The position numbers were made by a program, and so were the translations under genes. The notes below the pieces were generated by a model that was not told the origin of the DNA, ran no database searches, and worked only from the letters and a program-made list of their open reading frames with translations. From JAKANM01 sp964356495 (GTDB lineage: Bacteria > Patescibacteriota > Patescibacteriia > Magasanikbacterales > GWA2-37-8), in NCBI GenBank assembly GCA_964356495.1, contig CAYHHR010000036.1, positions 1 to 6,516 on the forward strand: DNA of 6,516 nucleotides, written 5' to 3'. Position 1 is the stretch's first letter; each line of letters starts with the position of its first letter. Shown here in pieces: positions 1 to 5,980 of this stretch.

Positions 1-804
1 GATGCTTATACCATCGCTGGAGCGATGTTTGAGCATGATATGGCAAAGGGCTTTCCACTGCTCACCACTAAAAAAATGCCATTTAAAATGATCGCGAGCG
101 AGCTGGAATTTTTCATTAAAGGTATCACTGATAAAAAATGGCTCCAGGATAGAAAAAACTCAATCTGGGATGAATGGGCTAATCCAAAAAAAGCCCCCTA
201 CGGACACAATGAAGCTTCAAAAAAACGCATGCTCGAAGAACGTGATCTTGGTCCTGTTTATGGTTTCCAATGGCGACACTTCAACGCGCCTTACGAAAAT
301 TATGATACGGATTACACCGGAAAAGGCATTGATCAATTAAAAAATATTATTGAAACTGCCAAAAAAAATCCCAACGACCGACGGATGATTGTAAACTCGT
401 GGAATCCAAGCATGCTCGACCAAATGGCACTTCCCCCCTGCCATTACTGCTATCAAATTACCGTGGTTAACGGGCGACTAAACTTACTCTGGAATCAGCG
501 CTCGGTGGATACAATGCTTGGTTTACCCTTTAATATTGCCAGCTACGCCATACTCCTACACTTGCTCGCCAAAGAAACTGGCTACAAGGAAGGAAAACTG
601 GTTGGTTTTTTGGCTGACGTACATTTATTTGTAAACCACGTCGAAGGCGCGAAGGAACAGCTCTCCCGCGATCCAAATAAATATCCCCTGCCCACTATCG
701 AAACGCAAAACCTTACCACAATTTTTGACTGGAAGGGCTCCGAAGACAGTAAAGTTCTAAACTATCAAAGTTTCGATAAAATATCATTCGAAATCGCTAT
801 CTAA
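1..804 (+). CDS. thyA: Thymidylate synthase ThyA (5' partial)
   Basis: This enzyme methylates dUMP to dTMP using 5,10-methylenetetrahydrofolate, which becomes dihydrofolate; it is cytosolic. The reading frame is open to the window edge. The first visible residues (DAYTIAGA, then the Met at 25) align with about residue 25 of the E. coli enzyme, so roughly 24 residues are missing, including the RTGT phosphate-binding loop. Numbering from the Met at 25, visible landmarks are the catalytic-region Glu26, WDEWA (48-52), DLGPVYG (74-80), the Arg pair 119-120, catalytic Cys139 in PPCHYCYQ, QRSVD (158-162) and GLPFNIASYA (166-175). His200 is in DVHLF, where E. coli has Tyr at the second dUMP 3'-OH contact (Tyr209) and this protein has Phe. 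The C-terminus FEIAI matches the family's closing tail, so the 3' end is intact. An insert of about 20 residues follows WDEWA, a region of variable length in the family. The next gene, dihydrofolate reductase, starts 2 bases after the stop and recycles the folate product. Identification is very secure. Confidence 0.97.
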   Translation, partial: DAYTIAGAMFEHDMAKGFPLLTTKKMPFKMIASELEFFIKGITDKKWLQDRKNSIWDEWANPKKAPYGHNEASKKRMLEERDLGPVYGFQWRHFNAPYENYDTDYTGKGIDQLKNIIETAKKNPNDRRMIVNSWNPSMLDQMALPPCHYCYQITVVNGRLNLLWNQRSVDTMLGLPFNIASYAILLHLLAKETGYKEGKLVGFLADVHLFVNHVEGAKEQLSRDPNKYPLPTIETQNLTTIFDWKGSEDSKVLNYQSFDKISFEIAI

Positions 805-806
805 AT

Positions 807-1283
807 ATGCCATTTTCACTCATTGCCGCGGTCGCCAAAAATAATTGCATCGGAATAAAAAATAAAATCCCCTGGAACATTCCGGAAGATTTTCAATATT
901 TCAAGAAAACTACCACCGGCAAAACCTGTCTGATGGGAGAAGCCACTTTCAAATCCATCCTCGGCTACCTCGGCAAACCATTGCCGAACCGGAAGAATGT
1001 CGTCGTCACTATCGACCAAAATTTCAAAGCACCGAAAGATGTCAGGATTTTTTATTCGCTGGATGACGCCTTTGAAAAATTAAAAGATGAAGATGTCTTC
1101 GTCTGCGGCGGCGCCAGCATCTACCGCCAAACTATCGACCGCGTCGATACTCTATATATTACATTGGTAAACCTAGAACCGGACGGCGATGTGTTCTTCC
1201 CGGAAATCGATCCGAAAATTTGGAAAATAACCTGGCGAGAAGATCACGACGGGTTTTCCTTTATTAAATATTATAAAAATTAA
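807..1283 (+). CDS. folA: Dihydrofolate reductase
   Basis: This enzyme reduces dihydrofolate to tetrahydrofolate with NAD(P)H, regenerating the cofactor oxidised by ThyA. At 158 residues it has the usual chromosomal DHFR length. The N-terminal strand IAAVAKNNCIG (6-16), the IPWNIPEDF segment with Trp23 and the catalytic acid Asp28, PLPNRKN (58-64, folate-binding Arg62), CGGASIY (100-106) and Thr119 near the conserved acid all match the family. The start ATG lies 2 bases after the thyA stop, so translational coupling is likely; no clear Shine-Dalgarno is seen. Three residues that contact the NADPH 2'-phosphate in E. coli look changed: Arg44 aligns with Glu45, Ser64 with Ile69 and Arg98 with Ser104. 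The last position is variable in the family. This hints at altered cofactor preference, which is inference from a by-eye alignment. The function call itself is secure. Confidence 0.96.
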   Translation: MPFSLIAAVAKNNCIGIKNKIPWNIPEDFQYFKKTTTGKTCLMGEATFKSILGYLGKPLPNRKNVVVTIDQNFKAPKDVRIFYSLDDAFEKLKDEDVFVCGGASIYRQTIDRVDTLYITLVNLEPDGDVFFPEIDPKIWKITWREDHDGFSFIKYYKN

Positions 1284-1290
1284 ACTTTAA

Positions 1291-1392
1291 TTCCCTCCCC
1301 CTACATTAGGGGGGGCGGAGGAGAGGGTATTACGGCAAACGAATGGCCAGCCAAATACCCCTCTCCCGCCCCTCCCCTAAAAGGGGAGGGAA
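1291..1392. repeat. G/C-tract inverted-repeat element between folA and tmk
   Basis: Two arms, 1291-1331 and 1354-1392, form a long imperfect inverted repeat around a 22-base centre. The outer ends (TTCCCTCCCC and GGGGAGGGAA) match exactly over 10 bp, and the inner ends (GGGTATT and AATACCC) over 7 bp. Each arm is itself palindromic: in the right arm CCCTCCCCT (1370-1378) pairs with AGGGGAGGG (1382-1390), and the left arm has a looser version around 1293-1315. There is no T run after either hairpin on either strand, so it does not look like an intrinsic terminator. The form suits a dispersed intergenic palindromic repeat (REP- or MITE-like), but copy number cannot be judged from one window. 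The element sits directly upstream of the likely tmk start and may affect its translation or mRNA stability. Confidence 0.75.
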
Positions 1393-1405
1393 ACCAATAA
1401 GCATT

Positions 1406-2110
1406 ATGCTCATCATGATCGACGGCATCGACGGCAGCGGCAAGAGTTTGACCGTGGAGGCCTGGAAGAAATACCTCACCGGCCAAGGCAACGCGATTTT
1501 CGATCTGAAGGAATATTGGTTATCGCAGGGAAAATATCCTGAATATCATGAATTGAAATCATACGATTTTATCTTCACCAGCGAACCAACCTACATCGGA
1601 ATTGGAAAAGTGCTGCGCGAGGAATTATTGAAAAATGGCACGAATTATCCTGAGAAGGCCATCGCCCACGCTTTTTCACTAGACCGGATCGTTCTCTACA
1701 ACAAAATTATCATTCCGGCCCTAAAAGACAATAAATGCATTATCTCCGATCGTGGTGTCAGCACTTCGCTTTGTTATCAAACTCTTTCTGGCAAATTAAG
1801 CCTAAAAGAATTAACCGAAATGGTAGGCAATTCACTCGCGCTCGAACACGCCCCGGAGCATTTGATTATTATCAAAGTTGATCCAAAAATTGCATTATCC
1901 AGACTTGAAAAACGGACCGGGAAAAAGGACGACGCAATCTTTGAAAAACTGGATTTTCAAACCAAAGCTGCCAAGCTTTTCTATTCAGAAGAATTCAAGA
2001 CTCTATTTACAGCGCACGGCGCCAAAATCCATTATTTGCCTGGAGGCGATAGTATTGATATAATGAAAGCTAACAGCATCGCTCTCCTTAAGCAAATTTT
2101 AACCAAGTAA
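1406..2110 (+). CDS. tmk: Thymidylate kinase-like protein (dTMP kinase)
   Basis: It probably phosphorylates dTMP to dTDP with ATP, the step after ThyA. From the ATG at 1406 it has 234 residues, slightly longer than typical Tmk (about 205-215). Visible are the P-loop GIDGSGKS (7-14), FTSEP (57-61) where classical Tmk has the TREPGG motif, AFSLDR (89-94) matching the FAADR segment, and ISDRG (113-117) where most Tmk read DRY or DRW. A lid-like basic stretch RLEKRTGKKDD follows at 166-176. About 25 extra residues between P-loop and SEP account for the length. The frame stays open upstream to an ATG at 1343, but those 21 extra codons are translated inverted repeat, and the Tmk-like fold starts at MLIMIDG; ATG 1415 is a second candidate. 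A purine-rich GGAGGG (1385-1390) lies 15 bases before 1406, farther than ideal. The gene context supports dTMP kinase over another P-loop nucleoside kinase, though the divergent motifs leave some doubt. Confidence 0.85.
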   Translation: MLIMIDGIDGSGKSLTVEAWKKYLTGQGNAIFDLKEYWLSQGKYPEYHELKSYDFIFTSEPTYIGIGKVLREELLKNGTNYPEKAIAHAFSLDRIVLYNKIIIPALKDNKCIISDRGVSTSLCYQTLSGKLSLKELTEMVGNSLALEHAPEHLIIIKVDPKIALSRLEKRTGKKDDAIFEKLDFQTKAAKLFYSEEFKTLFTAHGAKIHYLPGGDSIDIMKANSIALLKQILTK

Positions 2111-2111
2111 T

Positions 2112-2864
2112 ATGTTACTAAACGCGGAGGAAATCATTTCGAAAAGCTGGCGCGATTACGTCGCGAATTGGCACGATTGGGCGATTTATTCGCTGATTCT
2201 TTTTATTCCCGGATTCATTCTCATGCTTTCCGGCTCGTTTGGCGGCTTCCTGAACACCTACCTCCCCGCGACCGCGATAGCGACTAATATCCTCATCCTG
2301 GTGCTGGTAGCCGTCTCCGCCGTAATGTGGTTCTGGAGCTACCTCGCGCTTACCCATGCCGTCGGAAAATTTCTGCAAACTAAACAAACTGATCATTGGA
2401 AGGAACACTATTCGGCTTCGCTCGAGGCTTTTTGGCCTGCCCTCTACACCTCATTTCTAAAAGGTCTGATCGTGGCCGTCGGCACCTTATTATTCCTCAT
2501 CCCTGGGATTATTTTCTCGGTCTGGTACTCATTTGTCTTGTTCGGCGTAGTTCTAGGCGGCGAACGCGGCTGGTCAGCCATGAAATCAAGCAAAAATCTG
2601 GTAAGAGGCCGCTGGTGGGGAGTGCTTTGGCGATTGCTCCTGCCGACCTTTGTTTTCGGAGTCGGTATCGCTCTATTCAATATTATTTCTGTGCTCATAA
2701 TTAACGTGTTTCCTATTTCATCAGAATCAAACGCCCTTTTAGGCAACGTGATCAGCGGTCTATCTTCCGCTATTTTCACTCCGCTCACCACGATCGCCGC
2801 CCTTAATCTTTACTTCAGTTTGAAAGAAAATCCGGCGCCGGAAACGCTGCCTGCCGGTTTATGA
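2112..2864 (+). CDS. Multi-pass membrane protein of unknown function
   Basis: A 250-residue integral membrane protein with about five or six hydrophobic segments: roughly 24-43, 56-80, 115-150 (long enough for two helices broken at LIPG), 171-200 and 209-236. There is no cleavable signal peptide; the first 20 residues form an amphipathic segment. The stretch FLIPGIIFSVWYSF (128-141), followed by a cytosolic-looking MKSSKNLVRGRWWGVLWRLL (157-176), resembles the pattern in membrane domains of the glycerophosphodiester-phosphodiesterase-associated/YciC-like/DUF975-like families (IPGI, then a short 'A.k.S..lvrGr.w' helix). That similarity is by eye and gives no reaction. It starts 1 base after the tmk stop, and its stop overlaps the gatB start as ATGA, so it is co-transcribed and likely translationally coupled with gatB. 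Nothing in the sequence ties it to nucleotide or tRNA metabolism. Confidence 0.85.
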   Translation: MLLNAEEIISKSWRDYVANWHDWAIYSLILFIPGFILMLSGSFGGFLNTYLPATAIATNILILVLVAVSAVMWFWSYLALTHAVGKFLQTKQTDHWKEHYSASLEAFWPALYTSFLKGLIVAVGTLLFLIPGIIFSVWYSFVLFGVVLGGERGWSAMKSSKNLVRGRWWGVLWRLLLPTFVFGVGIALFNIISVLIINVFPISSESNALLGNVISGLSSAIFTPLTTIAALNLYFSLKENPAPETLPAGL

Positions 2865-4438
2865 AACTCATCCCCATCATCGGTCTGGAAATCCACGTCG
2901 AACTGAAAACGAAGTCCAAAATGTTCTGCAGTTCCCCGAACGATCCATTTATCGATCAGCCGAATTTAAACATTTGCGAGGTCTGCACCGCCCAACCCGG
3001 AACCTTGCCAGTCCCAAACAAGGAAGCAATTGTTTGGACAGTAAAAATTGCTGAAGCGCTGGGCTGTGCCGTCAACGAGGTCAGCAAGTTCGACCGCAAA
3101 CATTATTTTTATCCCGATCTTCCGAAAGCTTACCAAATTTCCCAATACGATCAGCCGATCGGCGAACATGGCAAGATTGAACTCTTGCTAAATTTATTAA
3201 ACAAAGAAAAAAATCATCGCGACCGCGCGATCATCGGAATCACACGCGTCCATCTCGAGGAAGATACGGCCAAACTAAATCACGCTACTACCGGCAACAC
3301 GCTGGTCGACTTCAACCGCGCCGGCGTTCCTCTGGTTGAAATTGTTTCTGATCCCGATATTCAGAGCGGCACCGAAGCCAAATCATATTGCCAGGAACTG
3401 CAAATGATTTTCCGCTATCTCAATGTCTCCGACGCTGACATGGAGAAGGGGCAGATGCGCTGTGAAGCGAACATCTCACTTCAGGAGGAAGGTAAATTTG
3501 AAATTATGAATGGCGTCGTAAAGGAAATCGGTGATTATAAATTAAATCCAAAAGTTGAAGTAAAAAATATTAATTCCTTTCGGGCGGTCGAGAAATCTAT
3601 CGACTTTGAAATCAAACGACAAACCGAAATTTTAACCAAAGGCGGCTCCTGGCAACAGGAAACACGCGGCTGGGATGACAATAAACAAGGCACCGTTCAT
3701 CAGCGCTTCAAAGAAACCGCCGCCGACTACCGATACTTCCCGGAGCCGGATATCCCACCTTTTCATCCGCTGAAAATCGCTGGCGAAATCAAGCTGCCGG
3801 AACTACCGCTCGAAAAACGTCTGCGTTTCCATGAAGAATTTGGTTTCTCTTACGCCGACGCTTTCCTTCTCACCGCCGATAAGCATTGGGCCAGCTTCAC
3901 AGAAGAAATGCTCAGCGAATTGCATGAGTGGCTGCACAGCTTGCCCGAGACCAAAACTTGTGAAATAAAAAATTCTAAAAATATATCCTGCAAACCGCAT
4001 CAGGAACTCGTCCGCCTGGCAGGCGGTTGGCTGACCTCGAAACTGATGGGCGCGATGAAAGAACGCGCGATTGATATTCGAATTCTGAAAGTTAAACCGG
4101 AAAATTTTGCCGAGCTTGTCGCGCTTATTTTTGCCGGGCGCGTTAATTCCACCAACGCGCAAAAAATTCTGGTGGAAATGCTGGAGTCGGGTGTTGATAT
4201 GGATCCGACTCATTTGATGGAAGAGAAGGGTTACGGCCAGATCAGCGACGTTGGTAAAATCGGCGCTGTGGTTGATGAAGTCCTCAGAGCCAATCCAAAT
4301 CAAGTAGCGCAGTTCAAAGCCGGCAAGGAACCCCTGATTAAATTTCTAGTTGGCATGGTGATGAAGGCGACCGAGGGCAGCGCCGACCCGCAGGTGGCAG
4401 AAAAACTTCTCAGAGAAAAAATTTCTGCAATACCTTGA
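2861..4438 (+). CDS. gatB: Asp-tRNA(Asn)/Glu-tRNA(Gln) amidotransferase subunit B
   Basis: GatB is the subunit of cytosolic GatCAB that binds the misacylated tRNA and phosphorylates its Asp or Glu side chain before amidation with ammonia from GatA. At 525 residues it is slightly longer than usual (about 475-500). The catalytic cradle domain is recognisable from IGLEIHVEL (7-15), TLPVPNKEA (48-56), YFYPDLPKAYQISQYD (82-97), HLEEDTAKL (131-139), DFNRAGVPLVEIVSDPD (150-166), MRCEANISL (199-207), VEVKNINSFRAVE (232-244) and DYRYFPEPDIPP (289-300). The GatB/YqeY helical tail spans about 375-523. Cys23, Cys39 and Cys42 match three of the four cysteines of the zinc-type N-terminal knuckle; the fourth position reads Ser. 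The start overlaps the preceding stop by 4 bases. gatA and gatC are not in the window. The TGA stop lies inside the -35 box of the next promoter. Identification is very secure. Confidence 0.98.
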   Translation: MKLIPIIGLEIHVELKTKSKMFCSSPNDPFIDQPNLNICEVCTAQPGTLPVPNKEAIVWTVKIAEALGCAVNEVSKFDRKHYFYPDLPKAYQISQYDQPIGEHGKIELLLNLLNKEKNHRDRAIIGITRVHLEEDTAKLNHATTGNTLVDFNRAGVPLVEIVSDPDIQSGTEAKSYCQELQMIFRYLNVSDADMEKGQMRCEANISLQEEGKFEIMNGVVKEIGDYKLNPKVEVKNINSFRAVEKSIDFEIKRQTEILTKGGSWQQETRGWDDNKQGTVHQRFKETAADYRYFPEPDIPPFHPLKIAGEIKLPELPLEKRLRFHEEFGFSYADAFLLTADKHWASFTEEMLSELHEWLHSLPETKTCEIKNSKNISCKPHQELVRLAGGWLTSKLMGAMKERAIDIRILKVKPENFAELVALIFAGRVNSTNAQKILVEMLESGVDMDPTHLMEEKGYGQISDVGKIGAVVDEVLRANPNQVAQFKAGKEPLIKFLVGMVMKATEGSADPQVAEKLLREKISAIP

Positions 4439-4463
4439 CATTTCCCCAAAAACCACTTACAAT
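4435..4463 (+). promoter_or_regulatory. Sigma-70-type promoter for the phosphoribosyltransferase gene
   Basis: TTGACA (4435-4440) is followed after exactly 17 bases by TACAAT (4458-4463), one mismatch from the full consensus pair. The -35 box contains the gatB stop codon (TGA, 4436-4438). Transcription would be expected to start near 4470, giving a leader of about 90 bases before the ATG at 4560. This is the only convincing promoter I see in the window, and it makes the downstream gene a separate unit from the thyA-gatB run. Confidence 0.85.
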
Positions 4464-4480
4464 GAACCAAGTTTGCTCAT

Positions 4481-4540
4481 TGACTAGACCCAGTCAGATC
4501 ACCGTCCGTGTCTCACTGGGTTTTTTAAAACTACGGACTT
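4481..4540 (+). promoter_or_regulatory. Candidate transcription attenuator in the leader of the upp-like gene
   Basis: Two mutually compatible pairings could replace the terminator hairpin at 4488-4526. In the first, TGACT (4481-4485) pairs with AGTCA (4492-4496) over a 6-base loop and takes most of the terminator's 5' arm. In the second, GTCCGT (4504-4509) pairs with ACGGAC (4533-4538), using the terminator apex and leaving its 3' arm in a loop. Such alternative folds between a strong promoter and the start codon are the usual layout of an attenuator or riboswitch. No known riboswitch or PyrR-type anti-antiterminator consensus was recognised, and the ligand is unknown. The alternative helices are short and could be chance. 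Confidence 0.45.
4488..4526 (+). terminator. Intrinsic terminator hairpin inside the leader
   Basis: ACCCAGT (4488-4494) pairs with ACTGGGT (4515-4521). After a C-C mismatch the stem continues with AGA (4496-4498) and TCT (4511-4513), then after a bulged T with CAC (4500-4502) and GTG (4508-4510), closing a 5-base loop. Six T residues (4521-4526) follow. It lies downstream of the promoter at 4435-4463, so transcripts from that promoter must read through it. It could also end read-through from gatB; both roles may hold. Confidence 0.75.
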
Positions 4541-4559
4541 CCAACCCGAGGGAGCTCAA

Positions 4560-5291
4560 ATGTTTAAATTTCATCAGCGAAGAATCTGCAGTAACCCAGT
4601 CATGAACTCGCTTCTCGCGCGTGTACGGAGCAAGGACGTCTCAATGGATGAGGCGCGGCGACTGGTGCGACGGCTGTACTCATTTCTGCTGTACACAATC
4701 ATGGACGTAGACTTCGACCATTTCGAAACTGAAATTCCAACATCCATGATCGAGCACAACCCAAAGGGCGTGTGGAAAGGGCCCGTCACCGACTATCGAG
4801 TGCCTGTCGTTGTCACGGCTGTCGCTCGCGGTGGACTTCTCCCGGGAGACGCCTGCATTGATGAGCTGGCGCTGTACGGTTACAAGAATATGCGCCTTGA
4901 CTGCCTGATGATGAACCGGACGACAGATCCCAACGGTCACGTTACCGGTGTCGCGGTCCAAGGCCGCAAGACCGGCAACAGCGTGAAAGGCGCGATCGTC
5001 CTTTACCCTGACTGCATGGTCGCAACCGGTGGGAGTATGGTGAAGGCGAGGGACATCTACGAAGATATGGGTGGCTCTGCAAGGCGCCACATCGTGGCCT
5101 CTCTCATCTGCACGCCGAAGGGGGCGGAGACCATTTGGACCAAGTACCCCGATACCATCATCTACACCGTCAACATGGACCTGGAGCTTGATGATCACGA
5201 CTATATCCTCCCGGGCGCCGGCGACATGGGCAACAAACTCAACGGACCCTCGGATCTCGTCATCACGGGACTCGAACAGCAAAAGGCATAG
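4560..5291 (+). CDS. upp: Uracil phosphoribosyltransferase-like protein
   Basis: It probably makes UMP from uracil and PRPP, a cytosolic pyrimidine-salvage step. At 243 residues it is longer than typical UPRTase (about 208-215), with an extra N-terminus and an expanded 60-80 region. The N-terminal helix around NPVMNSLLARVRSKDVS (12-28) fits the UPRTase start. VVVTAVARGGLLPGD (83-97) matches the family's 'ILRAGLGM' segment, and DCMVATGGS (151-159) is the PRPP loop (family DPMLATGGS, here Pro to Cys). YILPGAGDMG (215-224) matches the uracil-binding YIVPGLGDAG signature. The start has a good Shine-Dalgarno, GAGGGAG (4548-4554), 5 bases upstream. Its base use differs from its neighbours: hand-counted 60-base blocks gave 65% GC at 4801-4860 and 63% at 4921-4980, against 45% at 601-660 and 37% at 2041-2100. 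That suggests transfer or different selection. It has its own promoter and a terminator-bearing leader. Another uracil- or base-specific phosphoribosyltransferase is possible. Confidence 0.85.
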   Translation: MFKFHQRRICSNPVMNSLLARVRSKDVSMDEARRLVRRLYSFLLYTIMDVDFDHFETEIPTSMIEHNPKGVWKGPVTDYRVPVVVTAVARGGLLPGDACIDELALYGYKNMRLDCLMMNRTTDPNGHVTGVAVQGRKTGNSVKGAIVLYPDCMVATGGSMVKARDIYEDMGGSARRHIVASLICTPKGAETIWTKYPDTIIYTVNMDLELDDHDYILPGAGDMGNKLNGPSDLVITGLEQQKA

Positions 5292-5313
5292 GCCAAAGGA
5301 GAAAAAACAAACA

Positions 5314-5343
5314 ACGCCCACCATTCGAAAGAATGGTGGGCGT
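5314..5343. terminator. Bidirectional intrinsic terminator between convergent genes
   Basis: A perfect 13-bp stem (ACGCCCACCATTC at 5314-5326 with its complement at 5331-5343) closes a GAAA tetraloop. It sits between the upp-like stop (5291, plus strand) and the ruvA stop (5366, minus strand). Read on the minus strand the stem is followed by a T-rich stretch (complement of 5297-5313), a good terminator for the ruvA unit. On the plus strand the following bases (CTATATTTT, then a run of T from 5360) are a weaker but plausible tail. Confidence 0.85.
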
Positions 5344-5365
5344 CTATATTTTCAAAATCTTTTTT

Positions 5366-5953
5366 TTATTTTATCCGTTGCAAAGCCTCACGCAACAACT
5401 GTTCACTAGATTTTCCTTTTGGTTCAAGTTTTTTAATTACCTCGCGCGCCTGTGCGGCCGAGTAACCAAGAGTTTCGAGCGCGTCCACGACGTCGCCAAG
5501 CGTGTCCGATCGATTTTCACTCGGTAATGCTCCGGAACCCAAGGTGCGAGTTTCCTTGAGTTTATTTTTCAGTTCAACCACGATCCGCTCGGCGGTTTTC
5601 TTGCCGATGCCGCTGACTTTCGTGAGATAATCAAGGTCGCTCCGCACTATCGCGAGCGTTATCTCCTCGACACCGCCCAATTCCAAAAGGTGAAGCGCTG
5701 TCTTCGGTCCTACTCCGCTCACTGTTAAAAAATTTTTGAAAAGCTCCTTTTCAGCCGTTGAACCAAACCCGAATAAATCCAAAGCATCTTCCTTAACCAC
5801 CAGGTAAGTCTCCAGACAAATTTCACTGCCAGCGACGGCGAGTACAAACGCCGATGGGCTCGAGCGAACGCGATACCCAACCCCGCCCGCGGTCATGACC
5901 ACCAGCTCATTTTGATTTTTACTGATTACTTTGCCTTGAATCAGAGAAATCAT
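5366..5953 (-). CDS. ruvA: Holliday junction branch migration subunit RuvA
   Basis: RuvA tetramers bind four-way DNA junctions and load the RuvB motor for branch migration in recombination and fork repair. The 195 residues are close to the family's usual 190-205. The N-terminal OB-fold domain spans about 1-63 (MISLIQGKV start, GVGYRV at 24-29). The acidic-pin residues Glu55 and Asp56 in VVKEDALDLFGF are conserved at the same numbers as in E. coli. Two helix-hairpin-helix motifs follow: FLTVSGVGPKTAL (75-87) and LTKVSGIGKKTAERIVVEL (110-128). After a flexible linker (about 132-152) comes domain III, DVVDALETLGYSAAQAREVI (154-173), which contacts RuvB. The start ATG has no clear Shine-Dalgarno. 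The gene follows the NIF3-like gene after 27 bases, probably as one transcript. ruvB and ruvC are not visible. Identification is very secure. Confidence 0.97.
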   Translation of the reverse strand: MISLIQGKVISKNQNELVVMTAGGVGYRVRSSPSAFVLAVAGSEICLETYLVVKEDALDLFGFGSTAEKELFKNFLTVSGVGPKTALHLLELGGVEEITLAIVRSDLDYLTKVSGIGKKTAERIVVELKNKLKETRTLGSGALPSENRSDTLGDVVDALETLGYSAAQAREVIKKLEPKGKSSEQLLREALQRIK

Positions 5954-5980
5954 AATCGAAATAAGTGAGAGAAATAAAAA

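Noticed and set aside
1291..1392. CRISPR repeat or intrinsic terminator reading of the folA-tmk element
   Set aside because: There are only two arms in opposite orientation with no regularly spaced direct repeats, and no T run follows the hairpins on either strand.
1343..1405. ATG 1343 as the tmk start
   Set aside because: The added 21 residues are a translation of the inverted repeat and precede the point where Tmk-like sequence normally begins.
3803..4303. Minus-strand open frame of 166 codons inside gatB
   Set aside because: It lies within the well-supported gatB coding region and has no recognisable protein features.
4462..4605. A 47-codon frame from ATG 4462 running through the leader into the upp-like gene, as a possible leader peptide
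   Set aside because: Its ATG overlaps the -10 box and lies upstream of the expected transcript start, it has no ribosome site, and it shows no run of regulatory codons.
4680..5324. Long open frame on the minus strand opposite the upp-like gene
   Set aside because: It is a by-product of GC-rich codons in the opposite gene; its translation resembles no family, and the plus frame has clear UPRTase motifs and a ribosome site.
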